Notes: generated by a model not told the origin, from the sequence alone. Counted from the stretch's first letter, positions 37,333-47,529 are shown. The stretch: 64,000 nucleotides of DNA from Azonexus sp. (GCA_017983615.1 JAGOBB010000001.1:496001-560000), one strand, 5' to 3'. Numbers and translations are program-made.

Positions 37333-38786
37333 TCAACAAGAGCCTGAAGGAACTGTCGCAGGCCTTGGCCGCCCGGCAGATTTCCAGCGTCGAACTGAGC
37401 ACGCTGTTCCTTGATCGCATCGAGCGCCTGAACCCGACCCTCAACGCCTTCGTGACGCTTGACCGCGAAATGAGCCTGAAAATGGCCCGCGACGCCGATG
37501 TCCGCATCGCCGCCGGTACGGCCGGTCCGCTGACCGGTATCCCGATCGCCCAGAAGGACATTTTCTGCGCCGAAGGCTGGCGGACCACCTGTGGCTCGAA
37601 GATGCTGGCCAATTTCGTGTCTCCGTATGATGCGACGGTGATCCACAAGATGCACGCCGAAGCCGGCCTGGTCTCGCTCGGCAAGACCAACATGGACGAA
37701 TTCGCCATGGGTTCGTCGAATGAGACCTCGTTCTTCGGCCCGGTGCGGAACCCGTGGGATACCAGCCGGGTGCCTGGTGGTTCCTCCGGTGGTTCGGCCG
37801 CGGCGGTGGCTGCCCGTCTGGCGCCGGCGGCGACCGGCACTGATACCGGCGGTTCGATCCGCCAGCCGGCCGCTCTGTGCAACTTGACCGGCCTAAAGCC
37901 GACTTATGGCGTCGTTTCCCGCTACGGCATGATCGCCTTCGCCTCGTCGCTCGACCAGGGCGGCCCGATGGCGGCCAGTGCCGAAGATTGCGCGCTGCTG
38001 CTCAACACTATGGTCGGCTTTGACGAGCGCGATTCGACCTCGCTGGATCGCCCGGTCGAGGATTACACCCGCGATCTGGACAAACCGCTGAACGGCCTGC
38101 GCATCGGCCTGCCCAAGGAATTCTTCGGCGAAGGCTGCGATGCCGAGGTGATGGCCGCCGTTCGCGCCGCGATCGCTGAATACGAGAAGCTCGGCGCGAC
38201 GACAGTCGAGGTTTCTCTGCCCAATTCGCACCTTTCGGTGCCGGCTTACTACGTCATCGCGCCGGCTGAGGCCAGTTCGAACCTCAGCCGTTTTGACGGC
38301 GTGCGCTACGGCTACCGCGCCCCGGACTACGGCAACCTCGACGACATGTACATGAAGACCCGCGCCCAGGGCTTTGGCGCCGAGGTCAAGCGCCGCATCA
38401 TGATCGGCGCCTACGTGCTGTCGCACGGCTATTACGATGCCTACTACCTGCAGGCCCAGCGCATCCGTCGCTTGATTGCCAACGATTTCGTCGAGGCTTT
38501 CAAGTCCTGTGACGTGATCATGGGGCCGACCTCGCCGTCGACCGCCTTCAAGCTCGGCGAAAAGGCCGCCGATCCGGTGCAGATGTACCTTTCGGATATC
38601 TATACCATCGCCGTCAACCTGGCCGGCCTGCCTGGCATGTCGGTGCCCTGCGGTTTCGTCGGCGGTTTGCCGGTGGGTCTGCAACTGATCGGCAACTATT
38701 TTGCCGAGGGGCAGCTACTCAACGTGGCGCATCGCTACCAGCAGGCGACTGACTGGCATCAGCGCCGTCCTGCCAGCGCTGTGTAA
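37329..38786 (+). CDS. gatA: Asp/Glu-tRNA amidotransferase subunit GatA
   Basis: 485 residues of the amidase-signature family. The catalytic Ser-cisSer-Lys triad is visible as [20 protein letters not shown] (Lys) and [20 protein letters not shown] (Ser pair), with [20 protein letters not shown]. Releases ammonia from glutamine for the GatB kinase site. Middle of the gatC-gatA-(lipoprotein)-gatB operon. Confidence 0.96.
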   Translation: MINKSLKELSQALAARQISSVELSTLFLDRIERLNPTLNAFVTLDREMSLKMARDADVRIAAGTAGPLTGIPIAQKDIFCAEGWRTTCGSKMLANFVSPYDATVIHKMHAEAGLVSLGKTNMDEFAMGSSNETSFFGPVRNPWDTSRVPGGSSGGSAAAVAARLAPAATGTDTGGSIRQPAALCNLTGLKPTYGVVSRYGMIAFASSLDQGGPMAASAEDCALLLNTMVGFDERDSTSLDRPVEDYTRDLDKPLNGLRIGLPKEFFGEGCDAEVMAAVRAAIAEYEKLGATTVEVSLPNSHLSVPAYYVIAPAEASSNLSRFDGVRYGYRAPDYGNLDDMYMKTRAQGFGAEVKRRIMIGAYVLSHGYYDAYYLQAQRIRRLIANDFVEAFKSCDVIMGPTSPSTAFKLGEKAADPVQMYLSDIYTIAVNLAGLPGMSVPCGFVGGLPVGLQLIGNYFAEGQLLNVAHRYQQATDWHQRRPASAV

Positions 38787-38788
38787 GC

Positions 38789-39322
38789 ATGCGTTTTGTT
38801 CTTGTCCTGCTGATCGCCGCGCTGGCGGCGGGTTGCGCGGAAACGCCCAAAGTGCCGGAAGAACTGCCCATCGAGCCGGTGGTTGAGGCGCCAGAGCCTG
38901 TGCCGGAAGCAGTGCCGAAATTCAAGAACTCGACGCTGAAGCATCTGGCAAACCGTAACCTGAAGCCCCAGCCGACTCGGCCCCTCAATGTTCGTTCGCG
39001 ATGTTCGCACCGCGATGCCATCGGCACGCAGACACGTCTCGACCTGCTGGTCAAGGAAGCGACGGTCAAGACCTTCAGTGCCCAGGTCAGCATGAAGGGC
39101 CACGGCACCTGCAGCTTTAACTTGAACGAGTTCGAGCAGGTCGAGAAAATGCCGCAGGCCCTGTTGCGGCACAAGAAACAATCGGATTGCCTGGTCCGTA
39201 TGTGGGAGCAGGGGCCGAAAGTGACGATTGCCTTTAACAGTTGTCCGAAGTCCTGCGATGGCAAGGCCTTCGACTATCTCTGGCCGATCATGGTCGAGGC
39301 GAAGAGCGGACAGTGTTTCTGA
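38789..39322 (+). CDS. Hypothetical lipoprotein inserted between gatA and gatB
   Basis: 177 residues. The signal [20 protein letters not shown] has lipobox LAAGC, giving a lipidated Cys. A Pro/Glu/Val-rich linker ([20 protein letters not shown]) precedes a domain with five further cysteines, including [24 protein letters not shown] and terminal QCF, probably disulfide-bonded in the periplasm. It starts 2 bases after gatA and ends 13 bases before gatB, so it is co-transcribed. I do not recognise the family. Confidence 0.8.
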   Translation: MRFVLVLLIAALAAGCAETPKVPEELPIEPVVEAPEPVPEAVPKFKNSTLKHLANRNLKPQPTRPLNVRSRCSHRDAIGTQTRLDLLVKEATVKTFSAQVSMKGHGTCSFNLNEFEQVEKMPQALLRHKKQSDCLVRMWEQGPKVTIAFNSCPKSCDGKAFDYLWPIMVEAKSGQCF

Positions 39323-39335
39323 AACGGATGAAGTT

Positions 39336-40790
39336 ATGACACAGTGGGAAGTAGTGATCGGTATCGAGACGCACGCGCAACTGGCGACGGTTTCGAAGAT
39401 ATTTTCCGGTGCTTCGACGGCCTTTGGCGCCGAGCCGAACACGCAGGCCTGCGCGGTCGATCTTGCACTGCCCGGTGTATTGCCGGTGCTCAACAAGAAG
39501 GCGGTCGAATGCGCCATCCGTTTTGGCCTGGCGATCGGTGCCGAGGTGGCGCAGAAGTCGGTCTTCGCCCGCAAGAATTATTTCTACCCCGATCTGCCCA
39601 AGGGATACCAGATTAGCCAGATGGACCTGCCAGTGGTCGTCGGTGGCCGGATCGTGTTGCAGATTGGGCAGGGTGACAAGGCTTACGAAAAAATTGTCCG
39701 CCTGACCCGCGCACACCTCGAAGAGGATGCCGGTAAGTCCCTGCATGAGGACTTTCACGGTAAATCGGGCATCGACCTCAACCGGGCCGGTACGCCGCTG
39801 CTTGAGATCGTTTCCGAACCGGACATGCGGTCGAGTGACGAAGCCGTCGCCTACGCCCGCGCGCTGCACGCGCTGGTGCGCTGGATCGGGATCTGCGACG
39901 GCAACATGCAGGAAGGCTCGTTCCGCTGCGACGCCAACGTCTCGGTGCGTCCGAAAGGCCAGGCCGAATTCGGCACCCGGCGCGAGATCAAGAACCTCAA
40001 CTCCTTCCGTTTCCTGAAGGAAGCCATCGATTTCGAAGTCCAGTGGCAAATCAACGAGATCGAGGAAGGCCGCAAGATTCAGCAGGCGACCGTGCTGTTC
40101 GATCCGGATAGCGGTGAAACGCGGATGATGCGGAGCAAGGAAGACGCGCACGACTACCGCTATTTCCCCGATCCCGATTTGCTGCCGCTGGTCATTTCGC
40201 CTGATTGGATCGCCCGCGTCCAGGGCGAACTGCCTGAACTGCCCGGCCAGAAGCGGGAACGCTTCGTCAGCGAACTCGGCTTGTCGACCTACGATGCTGC
40301 TGCCCTGACCGCCGGTCAGGAAATTGCCGATTTTTTCGAGGCGACCGTAGCATTGGCCGGCAAGAGCAACGTCAAGCCTTGCGCCAACTGGGTCATGGTC
40401 GATCTGGCTGCCCGCCTCAACAAGGAAGGCAAGGACATCGCCGAATCCCCTGTATCAGCGGCCCAATTGGCAGGACTGATCCTGCGCATCGCCGACAACA
40501 CGATTTCCAACAATATCGCCAAGAAAGTTTTTGAGGCGTTGTGGAATGGCGTAGGTGCAACGGCCGACGAGGTCATCGACAAGCAGGGCCTGAAACAGAT
40601 TACCGATACCGGCGCCATCGAAACGCTGGTCGATGAAGTGCTTGCTGCCAATGCTGCCAATGTCGCCGAATTCAAGGCTGGCAAGGAAAAGGCGTTCAAC
40701 GCGCTGGTCGGTCAGGTGATGAAGGCGGCGAAGGGCAAGGCCAACCCGCAACAGGTCAACGACCTGCTGAAACAGAAACTGACCGGTTGA
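39336..40790 (+). CDS. gatB: Asp/Glu-tRNA amidotransferase subunit GatB
   Basis: 484 residues. [48 protein letters not shown], the [19 protein letters not shown] block and [11 protein letters not shown] are classical GatB/PET112 sequence; the C-terminal GatB/YqeY tail ([20 protein letters not shown]) binds the tRNA. Phosphorylates the misacylated Glu/Asp for amidation. The ATG at 39336 follows GATGAAG. Its stop abuts that of the convergent DUF4124-like gene. Contains an exact repeat copy, coding EATVALAG. Confidence 0.96.
   Translation: MTQWEVVIGIETHAQLATVSKIFSGASTAFGAEPNTQACAVDLALPGVLPVLNKKAVECAIRFGLAIGAEVAQKSVFARKNYFYPDLPKGYQISQMDLPVVVGGRIVLQIGQGDKAYEKIVRLTRAHLEEDAGKSLHEDFHGKSGIDLNRAGTPLLEIVSEPDMRSSDEAVAYARALHALVRWIGICDGNMQEGSFRCDANVSVRPKGQAEFGTRREIKNLNSFRFLKEAIDFEVQWQINEIEEGRKIQQATVLFDPDSGETRMMRSKEDAHDYRYFPDPDLLPLVISPDWIARVQGELPELPGQKRERFVSELGLSTYDAAALTAGQEIADFFEATVALAGKSNVKPCANWVMVDLAARLNKEGKDIAESPVSAAQLAGLILRIADNTISNNIAKKVFEALWNGVGATADEVIDKQGLKQITDTGAIETLVDEVLAANAANVAEFKAGKEKAFNALVGQVMKAAKGKANPQQVNDLLKQKLTG
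40314..40353 (-). repeat. ATGCTACGGTCG element, copy 13 (full-length)
   Basis: Exact core on the minus strand, antisense to gatB, followed by CCTCG, AAAAAAT, CGGC, AATTT. The last copy before a gap of about 14.8 kb. Confidence 0.82.
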
Positions 40791-41432
40791 TCAGCGCCCC
40801 GGCGTCGCCGTGCCCGACGCGGCCGGCGGGCGCCGGGTCAGTTCGAAATAGCGCTTGCGGTCGGCGTCGTACTTGGCCTTAATTGTTTCGAAATCCTTCT
40901 TCTTGATGTCGAGCAGCTCTTGCTGCAGCCTGATTTCGTGGTCGAGCGCGCGCAGTTCGCGTTCCAGATCTGGCGGCAGCGTCTTTTTCTTGTAGAACTC
41001 GGCCTCATCGGCGAATTTCTTGCGTTTGGTTTGCACCGCGTCGATTCGCGAAATGGTCGCCAGGATCGCGAAATTGACATCGGCTTCGGCCTTCTTTTGT
41101 GCCAGGTCGATATCTTCCGGTGTGGTGTAGGTGTCGAGTAGCGCCTGGTCGCGTCGCCGCAATTCCCTGTCCGCCTCTTCCTGCTTTTTCTTCTTGCGGT
41201 TTTCCAGAGCCTGTTCGGCTTTTTGTTCGGCAGTCAGTGGTGGCCCCACCTCCTTGACGATGTTGCCACCGCTGTCTAGAACCCTATAGGCTCGACCGCG
41301 GCACTGTTCGGGCAAGGTGTCGCCACAGACGCGGCGCCCACTGTTGGGGTCATGGCAGCAATAGAATTCGTTGGCCCCCTGCGCCGAGGTTGCCAACAAC
41401 ACGAAAATGGGGACAAGGAGGCGACTACGCAT
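40791..41432 (-). CDS. Exported coiled-coil protein with DUF4124-like N-terminal domain
   Basis: About 213 residues. The signal peptide [20 protein letters not shown] is followed by [20 protein letters not shown] and a cysteine-bearing segment resembling DUF4124 domains, then long charged coiled coil ([40 protein letters not shown]). Periplasmic, function unknown. Start at 41432 chosen for a clean signal peptide; an ATG three codons upstream is possible. It overlaps the end of pyrE by 8 bases, so both are co-transcribed. Confidence 0.8.
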   Translation of the reverse strand: MRSRLLVPIFVLLATSAQGANEFYCCHDPNSGRRVCGDTLPEQCRGRAYRVLDSGGNIVKEVGPPLTAEQKAEQALENRKKKKQEEADRELRRRDQALLDTYTTPEDIDLAQKKAEADVNFAILATISRIDAVQTKRKKFADEAEFYKKKTLPPDLERELRALDHEIRLQQELLDIKKKDFETIKAKYDADRKRYFELTRRPPAASGTATPGR

Positions 41433-42066
41433 CGACGCCATACTGCTCGCGATAATTGGCTACGGCGGCGCGATGGGCTGCGAAATCCGGGCGCCCAGAC
41501 AGGAATGCCATCAAATCCTTGAGCCCCGCTACGGCGACGACCGGAATACCGTAGTCACGTTGCACTTCCTGAACGGCGGAAAGCTCACCTTGGCCGCGTT
41601 CCTGGCGGTCCAGTGCAATCAGCACACCGGCCGGGATAGCGCCGGCCGCACGGATCAACTCCACAGATTCGCGCACCGAGGTTCCTGCGGAAATCACATC
41701 GTCTACGATCAGCACGCGACCGGTTAGCGGCGCACCGACGATGGTGCCACCCTCGCCGTGGTCCTTGGCTTCCTTGCGGTTGTAGGCAAAGGGGTAGTTG
41801 CGGCCGCGCTGGGCGAGAGCGATGGCGATGGCGGCGACCAATGGAATGCCCTTGTAAGCCGGGCCGAAAAGCATGTCGAACTGTACGTCGCCAGCTTCGG
41901 CGGCTTTGGCGTAGAATTCGGCGAGACGGCCAAGCGAGTTGCCGTCATTGAACAACCCGGCGTTGAAGAAGTAAGGCGACAACCGGCCGGCCTTGGTCTT
42001 GAATTCGCCAAAGCGCAAAACCTGGCAGCTAACCGCGAATTCGATGAAATCCTGACGAAAGTCCAT
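41425..42066 (-). CDS. pyrE: Orotate phosphoribosyltransferase
   Basis: 213 residues. PRPP-binding motif [20 protein letters not shown] and the flexible loop with [14 protein letters not shown], plus [20 protein letters not shown], are diagnostic. Converts orotate and PRPP to OMP in pyrimidine synthesis. The ATG at 42066 (MDFRQDFI) is the family start. Divergent from xth with 47 bases between them. Confidence 0.96.
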   Translation of the reverse strand: MDFRQDFIEFAVSCQVLRFGEFKTKAGRLSPYFFNAGLFNDGNSLGRLAEFYAKAAEAGDVQFDMLFGPAYKGIPLVAAIAIALAQRGRNYPFAYNRKEAKDHGEGGTIVGAPLTGRVLIVDDVISAGTSVRESVELIRAAGAIPAGVLIALDRQERGQGELSAVQEVQRDYGIPVVAVAGLKDLMAFLSGRPDFAAHRAAVANYREQYGVDA

Positions 42067-42113
42067 ATTTTCCCAATCTGCATGGCCAGGACAACACGGC
42101 CAATTTGAGCACA

Positions 42114-42893
42114 ATGTTACGCATCATCTCCCTGAATCTCAATGGTATCCGCTCGGCCTGGAGCAAAAATGTGCTGCCCTGGGCGGCAGCGCAGAACGCC
42201 GACGTTGTTTGTTTGCAGGAACTGAAAGCGCAATTGCCTGATCTGACGCCGGAAATGATGGCGCCGGATGGTATGCGGGCCTATTACCACTGTGCCGAAA
42301 AAAAAGGCTACAGCGGCGTCGGGATCTGGTGTCGCCGTGAGCCGGATCGTGTCGTCGAAGGGTTTGATGGCGGCGAATTCGACGCCGAGGGGCGCTACAT
42401 CCGGGCTGATTTCGGCAACCTGTCGGTAATCTCTTTATATTTGCCCTCGGGCTCTTCGTCGCCGGAGCGTCAAGAAGCCAAATTTCGCTTCCTTGATGCG
42501 TTTTTCCCCCAGATGCTGGCGCTGCGTGCTGAGGGGCGGGAAATCGTTCTGTGCGGTGACTGGAATATTGCCCATCAATCGATCGATCTCAAAAACTGGA
42601 AGTCGAATCAGAAAAACTCCGGTTTTTTGCCCGAGGAGCGCGCCTGGCTGACCCAGGTATTCGACGAACTGGGTTGGGTCGACGTCTACCGTCGCCTGCA
42701 CCCCGACGCAACCGAGGCCTGCTACACGTGGTGGAGCAATCGCGGCCAGGCCTGGGCCAAGAATGTCGGGTGGCGGATTGACTACCAGATCGCTACGCCT
42801 GGCATTGCTGAGACGGCGATGCGATCCGAAGTCTACAAGGCGGAGCGTTTTTCGGATCATGCACCGCTGATCGTCGATTACGACTATAAATAA
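42114..42893 (+). CDS. xth: Exodeoxyribonuclease III (AP endonuclease)
   Basis: 259 residues of the EEP superfamily. [12 protein letters not shown] (Asn metal site), VVCLQELKA (catalytic Glu), [18 protein letters not shown] (Asp/Asn), and the C-terminal [11 protein letters not shown] and [13 protein letters not shown] complete the active site. Cuts at abasic sites and has 3'-5' exonuclease activity in base-excision repair. ATG at 42114; a TTG three codons upstream is the alternative. Confidence 0.93.
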   Translation: MLRIISLNLNGIRSAWSKNVLPWAAAQNADVVCLQELKAQLPDLTPEMMAPDGMRAYYHCAEKKGYSGVGIWCRREPDRVVEGFDGGEFDAEGRYIRADFGNLSVISLYLPSGSSSPERQEAKFRFLDAFFPQMLALRAEGREIVLCGDWNIAHQSIDLKNWKSNQKNSGFLPEERAWLTQVFDELGWVDVYRRLHPDATEACYTWWSNRGQAWAKNVGWRIDYQIATPGIAETAMRSEVYKAERFSDHAPLIVDYDYK

Positions 42894-42970
42894 GTATCCA
42901 ATGCGAATTGATTTCGCTGCGTGCTAGGGATACTCTGTAGTTCTGCTTAACCGTCAAACGAGGTTGAAAA

Positions 42971-43285
42971 ATGTCTGAACAAATGACTGCTGCCAACAAG
43001 GAAAAACTGGTTTCCGATCTCAAGGTCGTGATTTCCGATACCGAAGAATTGCTGCGTGCCACGGCGGGTGCGGCTGGCGAAAAAGTGGGCGAACTGCGTG
43101 AACGTCTGGGTGTTCGTCTGCGCGACGCCAAGGAGCGTGTCATCGATCTCGAAGTGGCGTTGATTGACAAGACCAAGGCTGCTGCCCGTGCGACTGACGA
43201 TTTCGTGCATGAGGAGCCCTGGAAGGCCGTCGGCGTCGCTGCCGCATTGGGTCTCGCTCTCGGTGTGCTGATCGGCCGTCGTTAA
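42971..43285 (+). CDS. DUF883 family (ElaB/YqjD-type) membrane-anchored protein
   Basis: 104 residues. A helical, charged N-terminal part (KLVSDLKVVISDTEELLRAT) with DFVHEEPWKAVGVAAALGLA forms the C-terminal membrane helix ending GVLIGRR. E. coli YqjD/ElaB are tail-anchored inner-membrane proteins that associate with ribosomes in stationary phase. Followed by yqjE- and yqjK-like genes, the same order as E. coli yqjD-yqjE-yqjK. ATG preceded by a GAGG-type site. Confidence 0.88.
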   Translation: MSEQMTAANKEKLVSDLKVVISDTEELLRATAGAAGEKVGELRERLGVRLRDAKERVIDLEVALIDKTKAAARATDDFVHEEPWKAVGVAAALGLALGVLIGRR

Positions 43286-43289
43286 GCGA

Positions 43290-43700
43290 ATGGCACAGCA
43301 GGCAGGCGGAGAGGGGCGCCGCGAAGGCCTCTTCTCTGCCTTGAAAAACATAGTCGCGACACTGATCGCGATTGGCAAGACGCGTGCCGAGCTTTTCGTT
43401 ACGGAGTTTGAAGAGGAAAAAATCCGCCTTCTTTCGCTCTGGTCGAAAGCGATAGGCGCTGCATTCCTGCTGGCGATCGGGACGATCATGGCCGTCTGTT
43501 GCCTCGCCCTTGCCTTCTGGGAACAGCGGGTGGTCGTCTTCGGTGTTTTTGCCATCCTCTTTATCGGTGGCGGATTGTTCCTGGTTGGTTCGCTCAAACA
43601 CCATGCCAATCAGCCCAGCCGGCTGTTCAGGGCCAGTCTGTCCGAACTGGAAGAGGACATGGCGCAGTTGCGGCGTTATCGCGACAAACCCGACGAATGA
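43290..43700 (+). CDS. YqjE-like phage-holin-family membrane protein
   Basis: 136 residues with two membrane helices (AIGAAFLLAIGTIMAVCCLA; VVFGVFAILFIGGGLFLVG) between amphipathic ends, matching the Phage_holin_3_6/YqjE family. Not a phage gene here: it lies in the conserved YqjD/E/K operon, 4 bases after the DUF883 gene and overlapping the next gene by 4. Function in the envelope is unknown. Confidence 0.85.
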   Translation: MAQQAGGEGRREGLFSALKNIVATLIAIGKTRAELFVTEFEEEKIRLLSLWSKAIGAAFLLAIGTIMAVCCLALAFWEQRVVVFGVFAILFIGGGLFLVGSLKHHANQPSRLFRASLSELEEDMAQLRRYRDKPDE

Positions 43701-43990
43701 ATCCGAAGCTGCTGGAACTGGCGACGCGGCATGGCGCTCTCAAGGCCCGCATCGATGAGCAGAGGCGTGTGTTGGTGCAACATGCTGTTCCGCTTGAGGC
43801 GGCATTGATCAAGGGCGATACGGTTCTCAAGGGGGTCGACTGGCTGAAACATCATCCAGCCGCTGTCGGGATCGCCGTTGCGGTGGCCGTCATTGCGCGG
43901 CCAAAGCGTGCCTGGCGATGGGCTCAGCGCGGCTTCTTCCTCTGGCGAGGCTGGCGGGCCGTCAAGAACGCGCTGTCCGGAGCCGGTTGA
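43697..43990 (+). CDS. YqjK-like protein
   Basis: 97 residues. NPKLLELATRHGALKARIDE, with a central WLKHHPAAVGIAVAVAVIAR, resembles the YqjK family, a small envelope protein encoded after YqjD and YqjE. One weak membrane helix. The start overlaps yqjE by 4 bases. Confidence 0.78.
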   Translation: MNPKLLELATRHGALKARIDEQRRVLVQHAVPLEAALIKGDTVLKGVDWLKHHPAAVGIAVAVAVIARPKRAWRWAQRGFFLWRGWRAVKNALSGAG

Positions 43991-43992
43991 TC

Positions 43993-44301
43993 GTGGCAGA
44001 AGGTCAATCGCGAGAGGCGGCGCTACCTGGCTGGTGGCGACAGATCATCTCGTCGCAGCGCCTAGAAGCGCGACGCATTCTCACCGAACTGATGGCAACG
44101 CGCGGCATCATGCCGCTATTGATGAAGGCTCGAAACGGCGAACGCTGGACGCCTGCCGAAAAGGAACAACTACTCGTCCATTTGCGTCGGATGGCCCACC
44201 TTTCACCCTATCTGATTGCCCTGTTGTTGCCGGGGTCGGTGCTATTGTTGCCGATCTATGCGTGGTGGCTGGATCGTCGGCGTCTCAGGCGGGGTGAGTA
44301 G
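43993..44301 (+). CDS. Small membrane protein of unknown function at the end of the yqjDEK-like operon
   Basis: About 102 residues. A soluble part (WWRQIISSQRLEARRILTEL, then GERWTPAEKEQLLVHLRRMA) precedes one membrane helix (LSPYLIALLLPGSVLLLPIY) with a basic end WWLDRRRLRRG. The helix-plus-basic-tail pattern recalls LETM1-like small proteins, but this is weak. GTG at 43993 is 3 bases after the previous stop; TTG at 43987 is possible. The 3' end overlaps the convergent ampG by 17 bases. Confidence 0.65.
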   Translation: MAEGQSREAALPGWWRQIISSQRLEARRILTELMATRGIMPLLMKARNGERWTPAEKEQLLVHLRRMAHLSPYLIALLLPGSVLLLPIYAWWLDRRRLRRGE

Positions 44302-45553
44302 CCTCGACGTGCTTGGCGTTCCAGGGGGCGATTTTCAGTAGCAGGAGCATTCCGGGAACGGCCAGTCCTGCGCACAGCCAGAAAAAGCTGAACCAACCTA
44401 GCGTTTCGACCAGCCAGCCAGCCGAGGCATTGATGAAGGTGCGCGGTACGGCCGCCAGGCTGGTGAAAAGCGCCATTTGTGTTGCCGTATAGGCGGGATG
44501 GGTCGAGCGCGCGATGAACGCGACAAAGGCTGCGGTGCCGAGACCGACGCCCAGCGCTTCGAGGCCGATGACGAAGGCCAGCGCGATGCGCTCGGTGGCG
44601 CCGATGCTGTCGTAGTGTCCCTGTGCCGCCAGCCAGGCAAAACCGAAAATCGACACCAGTTGCACCACGCCGAACAGCCAAAGCGCCCGGTTGATTCCCA
44701 GTCTGACCATCCATAAGCCGCCGAGCAGTGCGCCGATCACCGCCGGCCATAGTCCGGCGTGTTTGGCGATCAGGCCGATGTCGGTCTTGGTGAATCCCAT
44801 GTCGAGGTAGAACGGTGTGGCCAAAGCCGTGCACAGGCTGTCGCCAAGCTTGTAGAGAAAGATGAAGCCGAGAACCATGGCTGCACCACGCCAGCCCTGG
44901 CGGCCGACGAATTCGTGGAAGGGTTCCGTAACGGCCTGACGCAAGGTTTTTGGCGCACCCTTGATGTGCGGCTCGCTGACCAGCCAAGCCATGACCATGC
45001 CCGGAATCATGAAGGCACTGGTGATCCAGAAAACCTCGTTCCACGGCAGGCGGTCCGCAAGGATCAACGACAGCGATCCCGGGACCAGGCCAGCAATCCG
45101 GTAGGCGTTGACGTGCACGGCGTTGCCCAGGCCAAGCTCATGGTCTTCCAGAATTTCCCGGCGGAAGGCGTCGACTGCAATATCCTGTGTTCCGGACAGA
45201 AAAGCGAGCAGCGCGGCAAGCCACAGGATGGGCCAGATGCTTTCCCTGGGATTCAGGCCGCCGAGGAAACCAATGGCGAATAGCAAGCCGACTTGCGTGA
45301 CCAGCATCCAGCCCCGCCGGCGGCCGAAGCCGGGTACGCTGAAGCGGTCGAGCAAAGGCGACCAGAGGAATTTCCAGGTGTAGGGGAACTGGATCAGCGC
45401 GAAGAAGCCAATGGTCTTCAGGTCGACGCCTTCACTGCGCAGCCAGGCGGGCAGCAGGTTGAGCAGCAGGTAGAGCGGCAGGCCGGAAGAAAAACCGGTG
45501 AAGATGCAGATCAGCATCTTCCGGGTGAGCAGGGCCGCTAGCCAGGCCGGCAT
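44285..45553 (-). CDS. ampG: MFS muropeptide permease AmpG
   Basis: 422 residues with 12 membrane helices. Family blocks include GFSSGLPLYLLLNLLPAWLR, FALIQFPYTWKFLWSPLLDR, FLSGTQDIAVDAFRREIL and PAYTATQMALFTSLAAVPRT. Imports GlcNAc-anhydroMurNAc peptides for cell-wall recycling. It starts at the metW stop with a 1-base overlap and so appears co-transcribed with metX-metW from a SAM-II-controlled promoter. Confidence 0.93.
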   Translation of the reverse strand: MPAWLAALLTRKMLICIFTGFSSGLPLYLLLNLLPAWLRSEGVDLKTIGFFALIQFPYTWKFLWSPLLDRFSVPGFGRRRGWMLVTQVGLLFAIGFLGGLNPRESIWPILWLAALLAFLSGTQDIAVDAFRREILEDHELGLGNAVHVNAYRIAGLVPGSLSLILADRLPWNEVFWITSAFMIPGMVMAWLVSEPHIKGAPKTLRQAVTEPFHEFVGRQGWRGAAMVLGFIFLYKLGDSLCTALATPFYLDMGFTKTDIGLIAKHAGLWPAVIGALLGGLWMVRLGINRALWLFGVVQLVSIFGFAWLAAQGHYDSIGATERIALAFVIGLEALGVGLGTAAFVAFIARSTHPAYTATQMALFTSLAAVPRTFINASAGWLVETLGWFSFFWLCAGLAVPGMLLLLKIAPWNAKHVEATHPA

Positions 45554-46164
45554 CAGCGCTTTTGCGTCAGGCGATAGACCGCCAGGCTGCCGAGGAAATT
45601 GACCTCGCGATTGTCCGTCGCCTGAACGATATTTCCTTCCTCATCGAGAACGTGGCGCTCCCGTATGATCAGCCCCATCTGTTCACACAGCGCTTCGAAG
45701 TCGAGCAGCGTGAAGAAGCGGACATTCGGCGAGTCGTACCACTGGTAGGGTAGATCTTCGGATACAGGCATGCGCCCGTCGAGGACAGAGCGCAGGTTCT
45801 TCCAGTATGCAAAATTCGGGAAGGAGACCACTGCTTCGCGACCGACGCGCAGCATTTCGCGCAGGATACCCTCAGTGTGTCGTACGGTTTGCAGGGTGCG
45901 CGACAGGACAACATGATCAAATGCCTGGTCAGCAAACTCGTCGAGACCTCGTTCGAGGTTGCCCTGGATGACGTTGATACCTTTGCGGATGGCGGCGAGG
46001 ATGTTGGCATCCTCAATCTCGACGCCCCAGCCCTTGACGCCGCGGGTGTCGATCAGGTGCTTGAGCAGGGTGCCGTCGCCGCAGCCGAGGTCCAGCACGC
46101 GATGTCCCGGTTCAATCCAGCCGGCGATGACTGCAAAATCCGGGCGGTCCAAGGTATGAGTCAT
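45553..46164 (-). CDS. metW: Methionine biosynthesis protein MetW
   Basis: 203 residues. SAM-methyltransferase-like fold: [37 protein letters not shown] and [20 protein letters not shown]. MetW genes are consistently linked to metX in proteobacteria and stimulate MetX activity. Overlaps the metX stop by 4 bases (ATGA). Confidence 0.93.
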   Translation of the reverse strand: MTHTLDRPDFAVIAGWIEPGHRVLDLGCGDGTLLKHLIDTRGVKGWGVEIEDANILAAIRKGINVIQGNLERGLDEFADQAFDHVVLSRTLQTVRHTEGILREMLRVGREAVVSFPNFAYWKNLRSVLDGRMPVSEDLPYQWYDSPNVRFFTLLDFEALCEQMGLIIRERHVLDEEGNIVQATDNREVNFLGSLAVYRLTQKR

Positions 46165-47285
46165 AGCTTGATATTCCGCAGGTAGGCATCGACCACACCA
46201 TGATAATGCGGGTCGGCCATCAGGAATGAGTCGTGGCCAAAGTTGAGATCGCTTTCGGCGTAAGAGACGTTGCGGCCGTTGGCCAGAAGGGCAGCGACGA
46301 TTTCCTTTGAGCGGGCTGGCGTGAAACGCCAGTCGGTACTGAAGGATACGATCAGGAAATTGGCCTGCGTACGCGCCATAGTTGCGGTCAGATCGCCATT
46401 GTCTTCCCTGGACGGGTCGAAATAATCGAGCGCCTTGGTCATCAGCAGGTAGGTATTTGCGTCGAAGTAGCCAGCGAACTTGTCGCCTTGATAGCGCAGG
46501 TACGATTCAACTTGGAATTCAACATCGAAGTCGAATGAAAAAGAACCATTTCTTAGTTCCCGTCCGAATTTCTCTCCCATCTGGTCGTCGGACAGGTAGG
46601 TGATATGGCCGAGCATGCGGGCGAGTCGCAGGCCGCGTAACGGTCGGGTGTTGTGTTCGTAATAGTGCCCGCCGTGGAAATCAGGGTCGGTCAGGATGGC
46701 CTGGCGAGCCACATCGTTGAAAGCGATATTTTGCGCTGACAGTTTGGGCGCGGCAGCAATCACGATGGCGTGGCGAACCCGCTCGGGAAAGGTGATGCTC
46801 CAGCGCAGCGCCTGCATGCCGCCCAGGCTGCCACCCATGACCGCTGCCCAGGCGTCAATGCCGAGCCGGTCGGCGAGTCTGGCCTGTGCATGGACCCAGT
46901 CATTGACGGCAACAATGGGAAAATCTGCGCCCCAGGGTTTGCCAGTCCCCGGATTGATTGAGGATGGGCCAGTCGAACCATGGCAACCGCCCAGGTTGTT
47001 CAGGCAAACGATGAAAAACCGGTCGGTATCGAGCGGGCGTCCTGGTCCGACGATATTGTCCCACCACCCGATGTTGTCGGGTTGGTCTGCATAGTGGCCA
47101 GCAAGGTGATGGTGGCCGGACAGTGCGTGGCAGACGAGGATGGCATTCGATTTGGCGGCATTGAGTGCGCCATAGGTCTCGTAGACCAGATCGTAAGCCG
47201 GTAGTACGCTGCCGCTGCGCAAATGCAGCGGCTGGTCGAAATGGGCGTGCTGTGCGGTGACGATGCCGACGGATTGTCCTGACAT
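46161..47285 (-). CDS. metX: Homoserine O-acyltransferase MetX (probably succinyl type, MetXS)
   Basis: 374 residues of the alpha/beta-hydrolase family. The oxyanion/nucleophile elbow is [16 protein letters not shown] (nucleophile Ser), with [20 protein letters not shown], and the catalytic Asp and His lie in the C-terminal [10 protein letters not shown] and [11 protein letters not shown]. It activates homoserine for methionine synthesis. Many gamma- and betaproteobacterial MetX proteins use succinyl-CoA; the acyl specificity is inferred. ATG at 47285 (MSGQSVG). Upstream: SAM-II riboswitch, leader terminator and promoter. Confidence 0.93.
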   Translation of the reverse strand: MSGQSVGIVTAQHAHFDQPLHLRSGSVLPAYDLVYETYGALNAAKSNAILVCHALSGHHHLAGHYADQPDNIGWWDNIVGPGRPLDTDRFFIVCLNNLGGCHGSTGPSSINPGTGKPWGADFPIVAVNDWVHAQARLADRLGIDAWAAVMGGSLGGMQALRWSITFPERVRHAIVIAAAPKLSAQNIAFNDVARQAILTDPDFHGGHYYEHNTRPLRGLRLARMLGHITYLSDDQMGEKFGRELRNGSFSFDFDVEFQVESYLRYQGDKFAGYFDANTYLLMTKALDYFDPSREDNGDLTATMARTQANFLIVSFSTDWRFTPARSKEIVAALLANGRNVSYAESDLNFGHDSFLMADPHYHGVVDAYLRNIKL

Positions 47286-47298
47286 GCTGTTCCTGAAA

Positions 47299-47345
47299 CA
47301 AAAACCCAGTTGGCCTGAAACGCGAACTCGTCGGGCGAACTGGGT
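47299..47345 (-). terminator. Leader terminator between SAM-II aptamer and metX
   Basis: On the minus strand ACCCAGTT pairs with AACTGGGT over a 26-base loop and is followed immediately by TTTTTG. It ends about 14-20 bases before the metX ATG, so it would stop the leader transcript rather than the end of a gene. Confidence 0.7.
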
Positions 47346-47349
47346 GGTT

Positions 47350-47402
47350 CCCGTTTTAGCGGTATTTGTACGCGCCCGCAATCAGAGCTCAAATCGGCGC
47401 GG
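47350..47402 (-). promoter_or_regulatory. SAM-II (SAM-alpha) riboswitch upstream of metX
   Basis: The minus strand matches the SAM-II architecture base for base at the conserved sites: CGCGCC-GATTTG, TTGCGGGCGCG closing the first stem, and an A-rich segment ending GCTAAAACGGG. The same words in the same order occur in the crystallised Sargasso metX aptamer (known from memory: CGCGCUGAUUU, UUGCAAGCGCG, GCUAAAAAGGG). SAM binding should repress metX, metW and ampG. Confidence 0.82.
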
Positions 47403-47425
47403 CTGGATGTTTCCAGCGTTTTCGG

Positions 47426-47454
47426 ACAATACCGAGCAGGGGGGCAAAAGTCAA
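47426..47454 (-). promoter_or_regulatory. Sigma-70 promoter of metX-metW-ampG
   Basis: On the minus strand TTGACT (47449-47454), a 17-base spacer and TATTGT (47426-47431). The predicted start near 47419 leaves a leader of about 135 bases containing a small hairpin (GCTGGA-AACA-TCCAGC), the SAM-II aptamer and the terminator. Confidence 0.75.
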
Positions 47455-47529
47455 TGAAGCGAAACGCTTATGCAATTGGTGGTAGGGTTGCGAAGTTTTG
47501 TTAAACTCCCGAAAAATCAATTTTCTAGA

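Noticed and set aside
43290-43700. Phage holin-like protein as sign of a prophage
   Set aside because: The family name is misleading: the gene lies in a yqjD-yqjE-yqjK-like chromosomal operon and no phage genes are near.
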